Shown one piece after another: positions 17,292 to 25,679 of a DNA stretch of 64,000 nucleotides. The first letter of the stretch is position 1; each line of letters opens with the position of its first letter. The stretch is from JBBRHQ01 sp963720735 (lineage in GTDB: Bacteria; Actinomycetota; Thermoleophilia; Solirubrobacterales; 70-9), in the NCBI GenBank assembly GCA_963720735.1, contig CAVRGL010000006.1:245226-309225 (forward strand), written 5' to 3'. A program made the translations under genes and the position numbers. Under the pieces are notes generated by a model, which saw only the letters and a list, made by a program, of their open reading frames with translations, was not told where the DNA came from and ran no database searches.

Positions 17292-17645
17292 TCAGGGCTC
17301 GCGCATCATCCGCTCCAACCGGCCCAGTCGCCGGTCCCAGTCGGCGCCCACCGCGGCGATCCAGCCGGCGGCGTCACCGAGGCCCCGGGGCCCGAGCCGG
17401 TAGCGGGTCTCGCGGCCGTGACGGGTTCCCTCGACCAGGCCGGCGTCGGCCAGCGCGGCGAGGTGCTTGGAGACGGCCTGGCGGGAGATCGGCAGCTCCG
17501 AGGCGAGCGAGGTGGGCGTCGCCTCCGGTGACTCGGAGATCGTCTCGATCAAGCTCCGGCGGGTCGGATCGGCGAGCGCGTGGAAGACCGCCTCGATGCG
17601 ATCGGCATCCGCCTGAGTAGGGGCGCCGGCGCTAGGCGTAGACAA
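17292..17645 (-). CDS. ArsR-family winged-helix regulator
   Basis: About 117 residues from TTG 17645, overlapping the end of the SRPBCC gene by 14 bp; a GTG at 17684 is an alternative. The winged helix is clear: ADRIEAVFHALADPTRRSLI, then TPTSLASELPISRQAVSKHL as recognition unit, then GLVEGTRHGRETRYRL for the wing. No metal-binding cysteines are present. It belongs to the SRPBCC-associated ArsR group (helix starting FHALADPTRR). It is probably co-transcribed with the SRPBCC gene and likely binds the inverted repeats at 18062-18121. Confidence 0.88.
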   Translation of the reverse strand: MSTPSAGAPTQADADRIEAVFHALADPTRRSLIETISESPEATPTSLASELPISRQAVSKHLAALADAGLVEGTRHGRETRYRLGPRGLGDAAGWIAAVGADWDRRLGRLERMMREP

Positions 17646-18033
17646 GGCTGGCGAGGCAGCGGCGAAGGCTCTGCAGTCGCACATCCCAGAGCGCCGAGGC
17701 GGAAGGCGCGGAGCCGCTCGCCGCCGTCTCCGTCACGGTTACTCGGCTGCCGTCGGTCGCCGCCTCGACCAGTAGCTCGACGGTGCTCTCGATGCCGTCG
17801 TCGCCCGACCAGCGGAAGGCGAGGCGCCGGCCGGGCTCGAAGGCGACGATCTCGCCGCCGCGCTCGGCGCCGTCCGCCTCGCAGCAGGCGATCGCGCCGC
17901 CCTGCCGGGGATCCAGCTCCACCTCCGGCGCCAGCCAGTCGCGAAGCAGGGACTCATCGGTGAGGGCATCCCAGACCCTCCCCGGGCTCGCCTCGAGGGC
18001 GATCTTGCGGCGAATCTGGGGTCGTTCGGCCAT
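17632..18033 (-). CDS. SRPBCC/AHSA1-like lipid-binding-fold protein
   Basis: 133 residues from ATG 18033. START/AHSA1 fold: IRRKIALEASPGRVWDALTD opens, followed by LLRDWLAPEVELDPRQGG, GEIVAFEPGRRLAFRW, a STVELLVEA strand and the final amphipathic helix (SALWDVRLQSLRRCLASLV). These proteins hold a hydrophobic ligand, and those paired with ArsR regulators are usually of unknown function. It is the first gene of a two-gene leftward operon with the ArsR gene and is divergent from clpP. Confidence 0.85.
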   Translation of the reverse strand: MAERPQIRRKIALEASPGRVWDALTDESLLRDWLAPEVELDPRQGGAIACCEADGAERGGEIVAFEPGRRLAFRWSGDDGIESTVELLVEAATDGSRVTVTETAASGSAPSASALWDVRLQSLRRCLASLVYA

Positions 18034-18061
18034 CTTCCTCCTCGCTTGTCTGGCGTATCGC

Positions 18062-18077
18062 GCAACTGAATGGTTGC
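18062..18077. promoter_or_regulatory. Inverted repeat, probable ArsR operator 1
   Basis: GCAAC-TGAATG-GTTGC. It lies 29 bp upstream of the SRPBCC start and resembles the GCAACCATT...GTTGC sites I associate with SRPBCC-linked ArsR proteins. Confidence 0.55.
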
Positions 18078-18105
18078 ACAAACTGTTACCGTTGGGCACG
18101 AACGC

Positions 18106-18121
18106 GCAACCAACGGGTTGC
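18106..18121. promoter_or_regulatory. Inverted repeat, probable ArsR operator 2
   Basis: GCAACC-AACG-GGTTGC, with the same half-sites as operator 1 and centre-to-centre spacing of 44 bp, close to four helical turns. It lies 24 bp before the clpP start and could therefore affect clpP. Confidence 0.55.
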
Positions 18122-18144
18122 AAGACCGGAGCAAGGAGGTGGCG

Positions 18145-18765
18145 ATGTCCCTGGTGCCGATGGTGGTCGAGCAGACCGCGACGGGTGAGCGCTCGTTCGA
18201 CATCTACAGCCGCCTGCTCGGGGAGAGGATCGTCTTCCTCGGCGGCGCCGTCACCGAGGAGATCGCCAACCTGATCGTCGCCCAGCTGATCCATCTCGAA
18301 TCCGACGACCCGGACAAGGACATCAGCCTCTACGTCAACTCACCCGGAGGCTCGCTTCACGCCGGCCTGGCGATCTACGACGCGATGCAGTTCATCCGCC
18401 CGGACGTTCAGACGATCTGTTACGGGATCGCGATGTCGATGGGCTCGCTGCTGCTCGCCGGCGGTGCCGAGGGGAAGCGCACCTCGCTGCCGAACAGCCG
18501 CATCCTCATCCACCAGCCCTCGGGCGGGTTCGAGGGCCAGTCGGCCGACATCGAGATCCACGCACGCGAGATCCTCGCGCAGCGGGGTCGGATCGAGGAG
18601 ATCTACGCCCGCCACACCGGCCAGCCCGCCGAGCGCATCCACGAGGACATGGACCGCGACCGCTTCTTCGATCCCGGTGAGGCGGTCGAGTACGGGTTGA
18701 TCGACCGGGTGATCAGCTCCCACGAGCTGCCGCAACGGGAGTTCGGATTTCGCCGCGAGGGCTAG
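18145..18765 (+). CDS. clpP: ATP-dependent Clp protease proteolytic subunit
   Basis: 206 residues from ATG 18145, supported by an AAGGAGG site 6 nt upstream. The catalytic triad is Ser98 (GIAMSMGS), His123 (ILIHQPSGG) and Asp172 (DMDRDRFF). SLYVNSPGGSLHAGLAIYD and the IVFLGG strand are conserved. It forms the barrel of the Clp protease with ClpX or ClpC ATPases, neither of which is present here. It stands alone, not in the usual tig-clpP-clpX or clpP1P2 arrangement, so it may be an additional paralogue. The divergent ArsR/SRPBCC pair shares its promoter region. Confidence 0.95.
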   Translation: MSLVPMVVEQTATGERSFDIYSRLLGERIVFLGGAVTEEIANLIVAQLIHLESDDPDKDISLYVNSPGGSLHAGLAIYDAMQFIRPDVQTICYGIAMSMGSLLLAGGAEGKRTSLPNSRILIHQPSGGFEGQSADIEIHAREILAQRGRIEEIYARHTGQPAERIHEDMDRDRFFDPGEAVEYGLIDRVISSHELPQREFGFRREG

Positions 18766-18777
18766 CCGGGCCCGCAG

Positions 18778-18849
18778 TTCCGGGGGGACGATTTGAACGC
18801 CCTCTTCCTGGACCAAAACCAGGCGTGCTGCCGGTTACACCACCCCGGA
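18778..18849 (-). tRNA. tRNA-Gln (TTG)
   Basis: On the minus strand the acceptor stem TCCGGGG pairs with CCCCGGA, plus discriminator A. The anticodon stem is CCTGG/CCAGG with loop TTTTGGT, giving anticodon TTG, which reads CAA. The T arm is GGGCG-TTCAAAT-CGTCC. It is a 72-nt gene with no encoded CCA. Confidence 0.93.
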
Positions 18850-18881
18850 TCGGGCTCCGACCTTAGCGCCGCCGCCCGTCC

Positions 18882-18887
18882 TAGAGT
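18882..18887 (+). promoter_or_regulatory. -10 box TAGAGT (leaderless)
   Basis: TAGAGT ends 6 nt before ATG 18894 with no ribosome-binding site between. Confidence 0.4.
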
Positions 18888-18893
18888 CGGGCT

Positions 18894-19391
18894 ATGGAAA
18901 CGGAGGCCCGGAAGCGCGATCTCGCCCGGCTCGATCTGGCCGGGCTGATCTACGGGATCATCCTCGCGACCGCCCTGATCGGCGCCTTCAGCGAGCAGCC
19001 CAAGGTCGGGCAGGTGGCGACCTTCTTCGCGGTGATCGGCAGCGCGGTGATCTTCTGGCTCGCCCACGGCTACGCGCACATCCTCGCCGCCGGGGTTGTC
19101 GACCGCCAGCCGATCACCGGCTGGGCGGTCCGGGAGGCGCTCTACCGCCAGCTGCCCCTGGTGCTCGGGGCGCTGCCGCCCGCCCTGGTCCTGCTGGCGG
19201 AGCCACTGGGGCTGCTCTCCGAGGACAACTCCGACTCGCTGGCGATGCTGCTCGGGGTCGGCCTGCTCGCCGCCTTCGGGCTGATCGCCGCTCGCCGCCG
19301 CCGCGCCGGGCTGATCGGCACGATCGTGCTGACGGCGATCAGCGCCGGGCTCGGCCTGATCATGGTCGGGTTGAAGGCCGCCGTGCACTGA
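18894..19391 (+). CDS. Integral membrane protein, unknown function
   Basis: 165 residues from ATG 18894. Four or five hydrophobic segments: LAGLIYGIILATALIGAF, ATFFAVIGSAVIFWLAHGY, LPLVLGALPPALVLLAEPL, LAMLLGVGLLAAFGLIAA and LIGTIVLTAISAGLGLIMVG. A conserved-looking WLAHGYAHILA sits at the end of helix 2. The N-terminus is charged and cytoplasmic. I do not recognise the family beyond small actinobacterial membrane proteins. It stands between tRNA-Gln and glmU, with its own probable leaderless promoter. Confidence 0.7.
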   Translation: METEARKRDLARLDLAGLIYGIILATALIGAFSEQPKVGQVATFFAVIGSAVIFWLAHGYAHILAAGVVDRQPITGWAVREALYRQLPLVLGALPPALVLLAEPLGLLSEDNSDSLAMLLGVGLLAAFGLIAARRRRAGLIGTIVLTAISAGLGLIMVGLKAAVH

Positions 19392-19438
19392 TCGTCCCCC
19401 GGAAGGTCCTCGAGTAGCTCGGCCCGGCGCTTCCGGTC

Positions 19439-19444
19439 TACGAT
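19439..19444 (+). promoter_or_regulatory. -10 box TACGAT for glmU (leaderless)
   Basis: TACGAT ends 6 nt before GTG 19451 with no ribosome-binding site between. Confidence 0.45.
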
Positions 19445-19450
19445 TCGCAG

Positions 19451-20848
19451 GTGAGCACCGGCCCAACCGTCCTCGTCATGGCCGCAGGCGAGGGAACGCG
19501 GATGCGTTCCTCGCTGCCCAAGGTCCTGCACCCGGTCTGTGGCCGGCCGCTGGTCTCCTGGCCCGTGATCGCCGCCCGCGAGGCCGGAGCAGGGCGGATC
19601 GCGGTGATCGTCTCTCCCGGCCTCGACCTCTCCGCCACCCTGCCGCAGGGAACCGAGACCGTTGTCCAGGAGGAGGCCGACGGCACCGGCGGGGCGGTGA
19701 GGGCAGCGGCGGAGCTGGTCGCCGCCTCGGAGACCGTCGTGGTGCTCTCCGGGGACCACCCGCTGATCTCGCCCGAGGTCGTCTCCGCCCTGCTCGAGGC
19801 CCACGCCGAGGGGGGCGCCGCCGCCACCGTGATGACCACGGTCCTCGAGGACCCGGGCAGCTACGGCCGGATCATCCGCGACGATCGCGGCGATCTGGAG
19901 CGGATCGTCGAGGCGAAGCAGCCCGGTGACGCGAGCCCCGAGGAGCTGGCGATCAAGGAGATCAACACCGGCACCTACGCCTTCGCCGCCGCCCCGCTCG
20001 CCGACGCCCTGTCGCGGATCGAAAACGACAATGCCCAGGGGGAGTACTACCTGGGCGACGTGCTGCCGCTGATCCGGGGCGAAGGCCTGAAGGTGGCCGC
20101 GCATCAGGCAGGCGACAGGGCGGTCACCCTGGGCGTCAACAACCGTGCCGATCTCGCCGCGGCGGAGGCCACGGCCCGGGCCCGGATCCTCGAGCGCCAC
20201 ATGCTCGCCGGGGTCACCGTCGTCGATCCCTCCTCGACCTGGGTCGACGCCGACGTGGTGATCGCCGCCGACGTCAGGCTGGAGCCGGGCACATCGCTGC
20301 GCGGCCGCACCGAGATCGGGGAGGGCTCGGTCGTCGGGCCGCACACGACGCTGATCGACTCCAACCTGGGGAAGAGCGTCAGGGCTCCCCATTCCTACCT
20401 GGTCGAGTGCGACGTCCTCGACGAATGCGCGATCGGCCCCTTCGCCTACCTTCGGCCCGGAGCCAGGCTGCGAGACGGCGCCAAGGCGGGCTCCTTCGTC
20501 GAGATCAAGAACTCCGAGATCGGCGAGGGCTCGAAGGTGCCCCACCTCTCCTATGTCGGGGACGCCGAGATCGGCTCCGGCTCGAATCTCGGCGCCGGCG
20601 CGATCACCGCCAACTACGACGGATCGCGCAAGCACCGGACGGTGATCGGCGATCACGTGCGGATCGGGGTCGACACGATGATGGTCGCCCCGGTTGACAT
20701 CGGCGATGGCGCTTACACTGGCGCCGGTGCGGTGATCCGCTCCGACGTCCCTCCGGGATCGCTGGCGGTCTCGGCGGGGGAGCAACGCAACATCGCCGGC
20801 TATTCGGACCGCAAGGCGCAGTCCAGCGAAGAGGAAGACGAGTCTTGA
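19451..20848 (+). CDS. glmU: Bifunctional GlcN-1-P acetyltransferase / GlcNAc-1-P uridylyltransferase
   Basis: 465 residues from GTG 19451; makes UDP-GlcNAc for peptidoglycan. The N-terminal uridylyltransferase has MAAGEGTRMRSSLPKVLHP, EADGTGGAVRAA and VVLSGDHPLIS. The C-terminal left-handed beta helix has hexapeptide repeats such as IGPFAYLRPGARLRDG, then KNSEIGEGSKVPHLSYVGDA and GAGAITANYDG, which bind acetyl-CoA and sugar. The last 4 bp (TTGA) overlap the prs start, the conserved glmU-prs pairing. Confidence 0.95.
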   Translation: MSTGPTVLVMAAGEGTRMRSSLPKVLHPVCGRPLVSWPVIAAREAGAGRIAVIVSPGLDLSATLPQGTETVVQEEADGTGGAVRAAAELVAASETVVVLSGDHPLISPEVVSALLEAHAEGGAAATVMTTVLEDPGSYGRIIRDDRGDLERIVEAKQPGDASPEELAIKEINTGTYAFAAAPLADALSRIENDNAQGEYYLGDVLPLIRGEGLKVAAHQAGDRAVTLGVNNRADLAAAEATARARILERHMLAGVTVVDPSSTWVDADVVIAADVRLEPGTSLRGRTEIGEGSVVGPHTTLIDSNLGKSVRAPHSYLVECDVLDECAIGPFAYLRPGARLRDGAKAGSFVEIKNSEIGEGSKVPHLSYVGDAEIGSGSNLGAGAITANYDGSRKHRTVIGDHVRIGVDTMMVAPVDIGDGAYTGAGAVIRSDVPPGSLAVSAGEQRNIAGYSDRKAQSSEEEDES

Positions 20849-21870
20849 GCACGATCCCCGAGGCACGGCCCGCCACGGCCATCCCGCACGACTACTCGAA
20901 GCGGATGATGGTGTTCGGCGGCCGCTGCTCGGTCGACCTCGCCGCCAAGATCGCCGCCAAGCTCGATCTGGACAGCGGCCAGGTGACCCTGAAGACCTTT
21001 GCCGACGGCGAGGTCTACTGCCGCTACGAGGAGTCGATCCGTGGCGCCGACGTCTTCCTGGTCCAGTCCACCTGCGCCAACGAGCAGAGCGGGATGACCC
21101 CCAACGACGCCCTGATGGAGCTGCTGATGATGGCCGACGCGGCGCAGGGCGCCTCGGCGCACCGGATCATCGCGGTGATGCCCTGGTACGGCTATGCCCG
21201 CCAGGACAAGAAATCCGCCCCGCGCGAGCCGATCTCCGCGCGGGTCGTCGCCAAGTGCCTCGAGCAGGTCGGCGTCGACCGGGTCCTGACCATGGACCTC
21301 CACGCGGGCCAGGTGCAGGGCTTCTTCCACATCCCCGTCGACCACATGACCGCGATGCCGATGCTGACCCAGTGGTTCACCGACCAGGACCAGGGCAGCG
21401 AGGAGCTCGTGATCGTCTCCCCGGATGCCGGCCGGGTGAAGTCGGCGCGGAACTTCGCCCGCAAGGTCGGCAGCCACTGGGCGGTGATGGAGAAGGAGCG
21501 CCCCGCCCAGCAGGTCGCCGAGATCGGCTACGTCGTCGGTGACGTCAAGGGCAAGACGGCGGTCCTCGTCGACGACATGATCGACACCGCCGGCACCCTC
21601 TGCGCGGCAGCGGAGACGGTGATGGACGAGGGGGCCGCGCGGGTGATCGCCTGCGCCACCCACGGGGTGTTCTCCGGCCCCGCCTACGAGCGCCTCGCCG
21701 ACTCGCCGATCGAGCGGATCGTCGTCACCGACACGATCCCCCTGCGTTCGAACGCGCCGGACAACATCACCGTGCTCTCCACCGCGGGCACCTTCGCCGA
21801 CTCGATTCGGCGGATCTTCACCGACGACTCGGTCTCCGAGATATTCGCCGGCGAGAACCAGCTCTTCTGA
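20845..21870 (+). CDS. prs: Ribose-phosphate pyrophosphokinase
   Basis: 341 residues from TTG 20845, coupled to glmU by a 4-bp overlap. PRPP synthase of class I: MMVFGGRCSVDLAAKIA, FADGEVYCRYEESIRG, MPWYGYARQDKKSAPREPIS (ATP-binding flexible region), TMDLHAGQVQGFF, the ribose-5-phosphate loop VLVDDMIDTAGTL, and LRSNAPDNITVLSTAGTFA. It makes PRPP for nucleotide, His and Trp synthesis. The stop is 3 bp from the convergent usp gene. Confidence 0.95.
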   Translation: MSTIPEARPATAIPHDYSKRMMVFGGRCSVDLAAKIAAKLDLDSGQVTLKTFADGEVYCRYEESIRGADVFLVQSTCANEQSGMTPNDALMELLMMADAAQGASAHRIIAVMPWYGYARQDKKSAPREPISARVVAKCLEQVGVDRVLTMDLHAGQVQGFFHIPVDHMTAMPMLTQWFTDQDQGSEELVIVSPDAGRVKSARNFARKVGSHWAVMEKERPAQQVAEIGYVVGDVKGKTAVLVDDMIDTAGTLCAAAETVMDEGAARVIACATHGVFSGPAYERLADSPIERIVVTDTIPLRSNAPDNITVLSTAGTFADSIRRIFTDDSVSEIFAGENQLF

Positions 21871-21873
21871 GCT

Positions 21874-22347
21874 TCAGTCCTCGTGGACGACCAGCACCGG
21901 ACACGGGGCGCGCTTGAGCACGGCGCTGGAGGTGCTGCCCTCCATCCGCGCCCGCAGACCGCTCAGGCCGCGGGACCCGACGACGATCGTCGCCGCGCCG
22001 ATCTCCTCCGCCTGGGCGACGATCCCCGCCGGCGCGCCCGCGTCCCCGAGCACCGCCAGCGCTTCCGCCTGCAGCCCGGCCGATCTCGCCAGGTCCGCTC
22101 CGTCCTGCGCGATCCGCTCTGCCCGCGCCTGCAACTCGTGCTCGGCCTCACGCGCCACCTCGGGGTCGATGGCGGAGCCTGACCCCAGGGGAATCCCGGG
22201 CATCGTGTCGGTGTAAGGCAGGGCGGATTCCCACACCGTCACCACCACGGCCCGCCGGGAGGCGAACAGCTTGGCCGCCTCGCTGACGCAGTCGCGGGCT
22301 GAGTCCGAGCCGTCATAGGCGATCAGAATCGGGGCCTCGGCGTTCAT
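21874..22347 (-). CDS. Universal stress protein (UspA family)
   Basis: 157 residues from ATG 22347. Rossmann-like Usp fold: ILIAYDGSDSARDCVSEAAK at the start and the ATP-binding motif IVVGSRGLSGLRARMEGSTS with SSAVLKRAPCPVLVV at the end. The G-x2-G-x9-G-(S/T) pattern indicates an ATP-binding UspFP type. It converges on prs and is divergent from the GDPD gene. Confidence 0.92.
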   Translation of the reverse strand: MNAEAPILIAYDGSDSARDCVSEAAKLFASRRAVVVTVWESALPYTDTMPGIPLGSGSAIDPEVAREAEHELQARAERIAQDGADLARSAGLQAEALAVLGDAGAPAGIVAQAEEIGAATIVVGSRGLSGLRARMEGSTSSAVLKRAPCPVLVVHED

Positions 22348-22413
22348 CGGGGTTCAGCCTCTCTCTGTCCAACCACGCTTTCAACACTAGAGGCTTATCC
22401 TGCGCGACCCGCG

Positions 22414-23136
22414 ATGAGACTCGTTGGACACAAGGGCGCCGACGCGATCGCCCCCGGGAACACGCTCGCCAGCTTCGAGGCCGCGGTCGAGGCCGGGGTG
22501 GACATGATCGAGCTCGATGTCCTCTGGCTCCCCGACGGGCATCCGAAGATGCGGGCGGAGGAGCGCTCGGAGCTGGTAATCGCCCACGACTGGCACGACG
22601 CCCGCCGCCGCGCTCCGCTAACCCTGGCCGAGGCGCTGGACGCGTTCACCCGGCCGCCGCTGCACCGGGTGGAGATCGACTGCGACGTGAAGCTGCCCGG
22701 CCGCGAGGAGGAGCTCGCCGCCGCGCTCGAGCAGCGCGGCCTGCTCGGCCGGGCGATGGTCTCGACCATGGAGCTGAGCACCCTGGAGCGGCTGCGCAGC
22801 CTCGCTCCGGGGCTGAGGCGGGGATGGACCTACCCCAAGGTGAGCCGCGACTGGACCTCGAAGCGCTGGGCGATTCCGGCCGTATACGCGGGCATGGCGA
22901 TGATGCGCCGCCGGGCGCCGCGGCTGGCTGCGGCTGAGCTGTCGCGGATGGGAGTCGAGGCGATGTGGGTCTATCACCCGCTGATCACCGGCCGGTTGCT
23001 GGCGGCGACCCGCGACGCCGGGGTCGAGCTGATCGCCTGGACGGTCGATGAGCTGAAGACGATGCGGCGCCTCGCAGGGATGGGGGTGGACGGCATCTGC
23101 AGCAACGATCCTCGGCTATTCGCCGAGCTGGGCTGA
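22414..23136 (+). CDS. Glycerophosphodiester phosphodiesterase family protein
   Basis: 240 residues from ATG 22414. TIM barrel with GHKGADAIAPGNTLASFEAA, VDMIELDVLWLPDGH, LVIAHDWHD, VEIDCDVKLPG and AWTVDELKTMRRLAGMGVDG. The usual HRG..PENT reads HKG..PGNT here, but the catalytic histidines and the GlyAspMetIleGlu metal site remain. No signal peptide is present, so it is cytoplasmic. A basic insertion (SKRWAIPAVYAGMAMMRRRA) could associate with membrane. Expected reaction: glycerophosphodiesters to glycerol-3-phosphate and alcohol. Confidence 0.85.
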   Translation: MRLVGHKGADAIAPGNTLASFEAAVEAGVDMIELDVLWLPDGHPKMRAEERSELVIAHDWHDARRRAPLTLAEALDAFTRPPLHRVEIDCDVKLPGREEELAAALEQRGLLGRAMVSTMELSTLERLRSLAPGLRRGWTYPKVSRDWTSKRWAIPAVYAGMAMMRRRAPRLAAAELSRMGVEAMWVYHPLITGRLLAATRDAGVELIAWTVDELKTMRRLAGMGVDGICSNDPRLFAELG

Positions 23137-23165
23137 ATAGGCGCCGGGACTTCCGCGCCTGCGCC

Positions 23166-23171
23166 TAGAGT
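23166..23171 (+). promoter_or_regulatory. -10 box TAGAGT for the DHA2 transporter (leaderless)
   Basis: TAGAGT ends 8 nt before GTG 23180 with no ribosome-binding site between. Confidence 0.45.
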
Positions 23172-23179
23172 GGACGGCC

Positions 23180-24748
23180 GTGGAGAGCGCTGCGGCCACC
23201 GCCAACGGGGACCGGATGGCTCCGGGAACCGTGATGGCGCTGGTCGCGATGGGGCTCGGCGTGCTGGTGATCGCCAACGACTTCACCGCGCTCAATGTCG
23301 CCCTTCCCTCGATCGAGCACGACCTCGACACCGACGTCGGCACCACCCAATGGGTGATCAACGCCTACGCGCTGACCTTCGGCATGGCGATCGTCACGGG
23401 CGGGAAGCTGGCCGACATGTTCGGCCGCCGCCGGGTCTTCTTCATCGGCTCGGTGATCTTCGCCGCCTTCTCCGTCGCCGGCGGGTTCGCCCCCAACACC
23501 GGCCTGCTGATCGCCGCCCGGGTGGGAATGGGGATCGGCGGGGCGCTGATGTGGCCGGCGATCCTCGGGATGACCTTCGCCGCGCTGCCGGAGTCGAAGG
23601 CCGGGCTGGCGGGCGGGCTGATCCTCGGCGCGGCCGGAATCGGCAACGCGATGGGTCCGCTGATCGGCGGGGCGCTCAGCGACCTCGCCAGCTGGCGGTG
23701 GATCTTCTTCCTCAACGTCCCGATCGCCGCCCTGGCGATCCTCGTCACCTACCTCAAGGTCCATCAGCCGCCGGTCGAGGTCGACGAGCGCCGGATCGAC
23801 TACGGCGGCATCGCCACCCTCTCCCTCGCCCTCGTCTTCCTGTTGGTAGGGATGGACCAGGCGGCGGATTGGGGCTGGGGAGATCCGAGGGTGGTGACGA
23901 TGTTCATCCTTGCGGGGCTCCTCGGAATCGCCTTCGCCTTCGTCGAGCCGCGGATGAAGGCGGCGGCCCTGGTCCCCGGCGACATCCTCCGCAACCGTCC
24001 CTTCACCGCCGCCTGCATGGCCACCCTGCTGATGTCGGCGGTCTTCTTCACCACGGTGCTCTACGCGCCCCAGCTGATGCAGAAGATCCTCGGCTACTCG
24101 CCGCTGCGGTCGGGGGTCGGGATGCTGCCGATGCTCGCCATCTTCGCCTGCACCTCCTTCATCGCCGGCCCGCTCTACAACCGCCTCGGCGGCAAAACGG
24201 TGGTCACTGCCGGCTCTGTCGGGCTGGTGGTCGGGCCGTTCCTGCTCTCGCAATTCGGCGCCGACTCGGGCTACGGCGCCCTGGTGCCGGGTCTGGTGAT
24301 CACCGGCATCGGGGTGGGGCTCTTCTATCCCTCGGTGACCACCGCCGGGGTCACCGCCCTCGATCCGTCGCGCTCCAGCCTCGCCGGCGGGATCGTCTAC
24401 ATGTTCCAGATCGCCGGCGGGGCGGTCGGGCTCGGGCTGGCGACGACGATCTTCACCACCACCTCGCAGAGCCAGGTCGCCGACGACGCGCTGAAGCAGG
24501 GGCTTCACCTGAGCGAGGGCCAGGCGGACGTCATCCACGGCTCGCTCTCCGGCACCGATACCGGCGATCAGGTGATCCACCAGTTCCCGAATGCGGCGGC
24601 GAAGCTCCTGCACGTGGTCAGCGAGTCGTTCGTCTCGGGAGTCTCGACCGCCTTCGAGGTGATCTCGGCGATCGCCGTCGGCGGCCTGCTCGTCTCGCTG
24701 TTCTTCGTCGGCGGCTCTCTCCTCGGCGGCCGCCGCGAGACTGACTAG
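23180..24748 (+). CDS. MFS transporter, DHA2 (14-helix drug:H+ antiporter) type
   Basis: 522 residues from GTG 23180 with about 14 hydrophobic segments. Motif A is GGKLADMFGRRRVFFIGS after helix 2, and motif D1-like FTALNVALPSIE lies in helix 1. QWVINAYALTFGMAIVTGG and SWRWIFFLNVPIAALAI are typical of EmrB/QacA proteins. A long periplasmic loop before the last helix (about residues 430-485) also fits. It probably exports amphipathic compounds; the substrate is unknown. No adjacent TetR or EmrA partner is present. The stop overlaps the convergent gene by 4 bp. Confidence 0.92.
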   Translation: MESAAATANGDRMAPGTVMALVAMGLGVLVIANDFTALNVALPSIEHDLDTDVGTTQWVINAYALTFGMAIVTGGKLADMFGRRRVFFIGSVIFAAFSVAGGFAPNTGLLIAARVGMGIGGALMWPAILGMTFAALPESKAGLAGGLILGAAGIGNAMGPLIGGALSDLASWRWIFFLNVPIAALAILVTYLKVHQPPVEVDERRIDYGGIATLSLALVFLLVGMDQAADWGWGDPRVVTMFILAGLLGIAFAFVEPRMKAAALVPGDILRNRPFTAACMATLLMSAVFFTTVLYAPQLMQKILGYSPLRSGVGMLPMLAIFACTSFIAGPLYNRLGGKTVVTAGSVGLVVGPFLLSQFGADSGYGALVPGLVITGIGVGLFYPSVTTAGVTALDPSRSSLAGGIVYMFQIAGGAVGLGLATTIFTTTSQSQVADDALKQGLHLSEGQADVIHGSLSGTDTGDQVIHQFPNAAAKLLHVVSESFVSGVSTAFEVISAIAVGGLLVSLFFVGGSLLGGRRETD

Positions 24749-25590
24749 ATCGTTCCCGGCTCGGCGGCGCCCCGGCGACGGCGGACCGCGGACTCGAGCT
24801 CCTCGGCGGTGAAGCCGCCGACCGCCTCGCCTTCGGTCGCGTAGCGGTAGAGGGCGACGCCGAAGATCCCGCTCAGCGCCCGCGATATGAGCGCGGCGAT
24901 CGCGATCACGATCGCCCCGATGACCAGCAGCAGCGCGCCGGCGTAGCTCGACGATGACCAGATGGCCAGGCCGGCGATCACGAGGATCGCTCCGGGGAGG
25001 ACGCCGAGCAGGAAGACGGCGCCTCCGATCGCGATGTTGCCGGTGATCTGCTGACCCCAGCGGGCGCGGAAGAGCCCGGCAGAGCGCTTCAGGGTCTCGA
25101 ACGGCCCGGTGCCCTCAAGGGCGATCACCGGAACCGCCAGGAAGGTGATCAGCGACCAGCCGATGTCCAGCAGCCGGCCGAAGATCTGGCCGAAGACCCC
25201 GCCCTCGCTCTCCAGCGCGCTCAGCACCAGGCCGACCAGGGTCGAGACCGCGGCCCAGCCCGCGATCTGGCCGAAGCGGGAGCGGGCCACGGCGAGGCCG
25301 TCACCGACGCCCGCCTCCTGCCCGCGGAAGATCATGTCGGCCGCCGCGGCGAGACCGACGCTGAAGTAGAAGCCGACCAGGGCCAGGAGGTAGAAGCCGA
25401 TCACCGCCAAGACGGCGCCGGGCGCGGTCTTGTCGTCGCTGATCAGGTAGATCCCCGGGCCGAGGACGATCAGCGCGCAGAGGATCGTCGCCGCCGCGCC
25501 GTAGAGCGGGAAGCGGATCAGCGCCGGGTTCTCGCGCAGCAGCGCCCAGCTCTTCCTGGTCAGCTCCCAGCCCTTGCGGATGCGGCTCAT
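24745..25590 (-). CDS. DUF6159-like integral membrane protein
   Basis: 281 residues from ATG 25590. Begins with GWELTRKSWALLRENPALI, the usual opening of this family, followed by about six membrane helices (for example ILCALIVLGPGIYLI, LAVIGFYLLALVGFYFSVGL, WSLITFLAVPVIALEG). A charged tail ends the protein (LYRYATEGEAVGGFTAEELE then a Glu/Arg helix). Function is not established. It converges on the DHA2 transporter with a 4-bp overlap. Confidence 0.8.
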   Translation of the reverse strand: MSRIRKGWELTRKSWALLRENPALIRFPLYGAAATILCALIVLGPGIYLISDDKTAPGAVLAVIGFYLLALVGFYFSVGLAAAADMIFRGQEAGVGDGLAVARSRFGQIAGWAAVSTLVGLVLSALESEGGVFGQIFGRLLDIGWSLITFLAVPVIALEGTGPFETLKRSAGLFRARWGQQITGNIAIGGAVFLLGVLPGAILVIAGLAIWSSSSYAGALLLVIGAIVIAIAALISRALSGIFGVALYRYATEGEAVGGFTAEELESAVRRRRGAAEPGTI

Positions 25591-25679
25591 TCGGGACTAC
25601 CTGCCTTCCCTTTGCGGTCTCGAGATCCCATCGGTGGCCTCTATCGGCGGCCGGGAGCGTGAGTTGAGCCCTGGCGCGA

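Noticed and set aside
23165..24613. Long minus-strand frame opposite the DHA2 transporter
   Set aside because: Low-complexity Asp/Gly/His/Arg-rich translation with no domain; shadow of the transporter.
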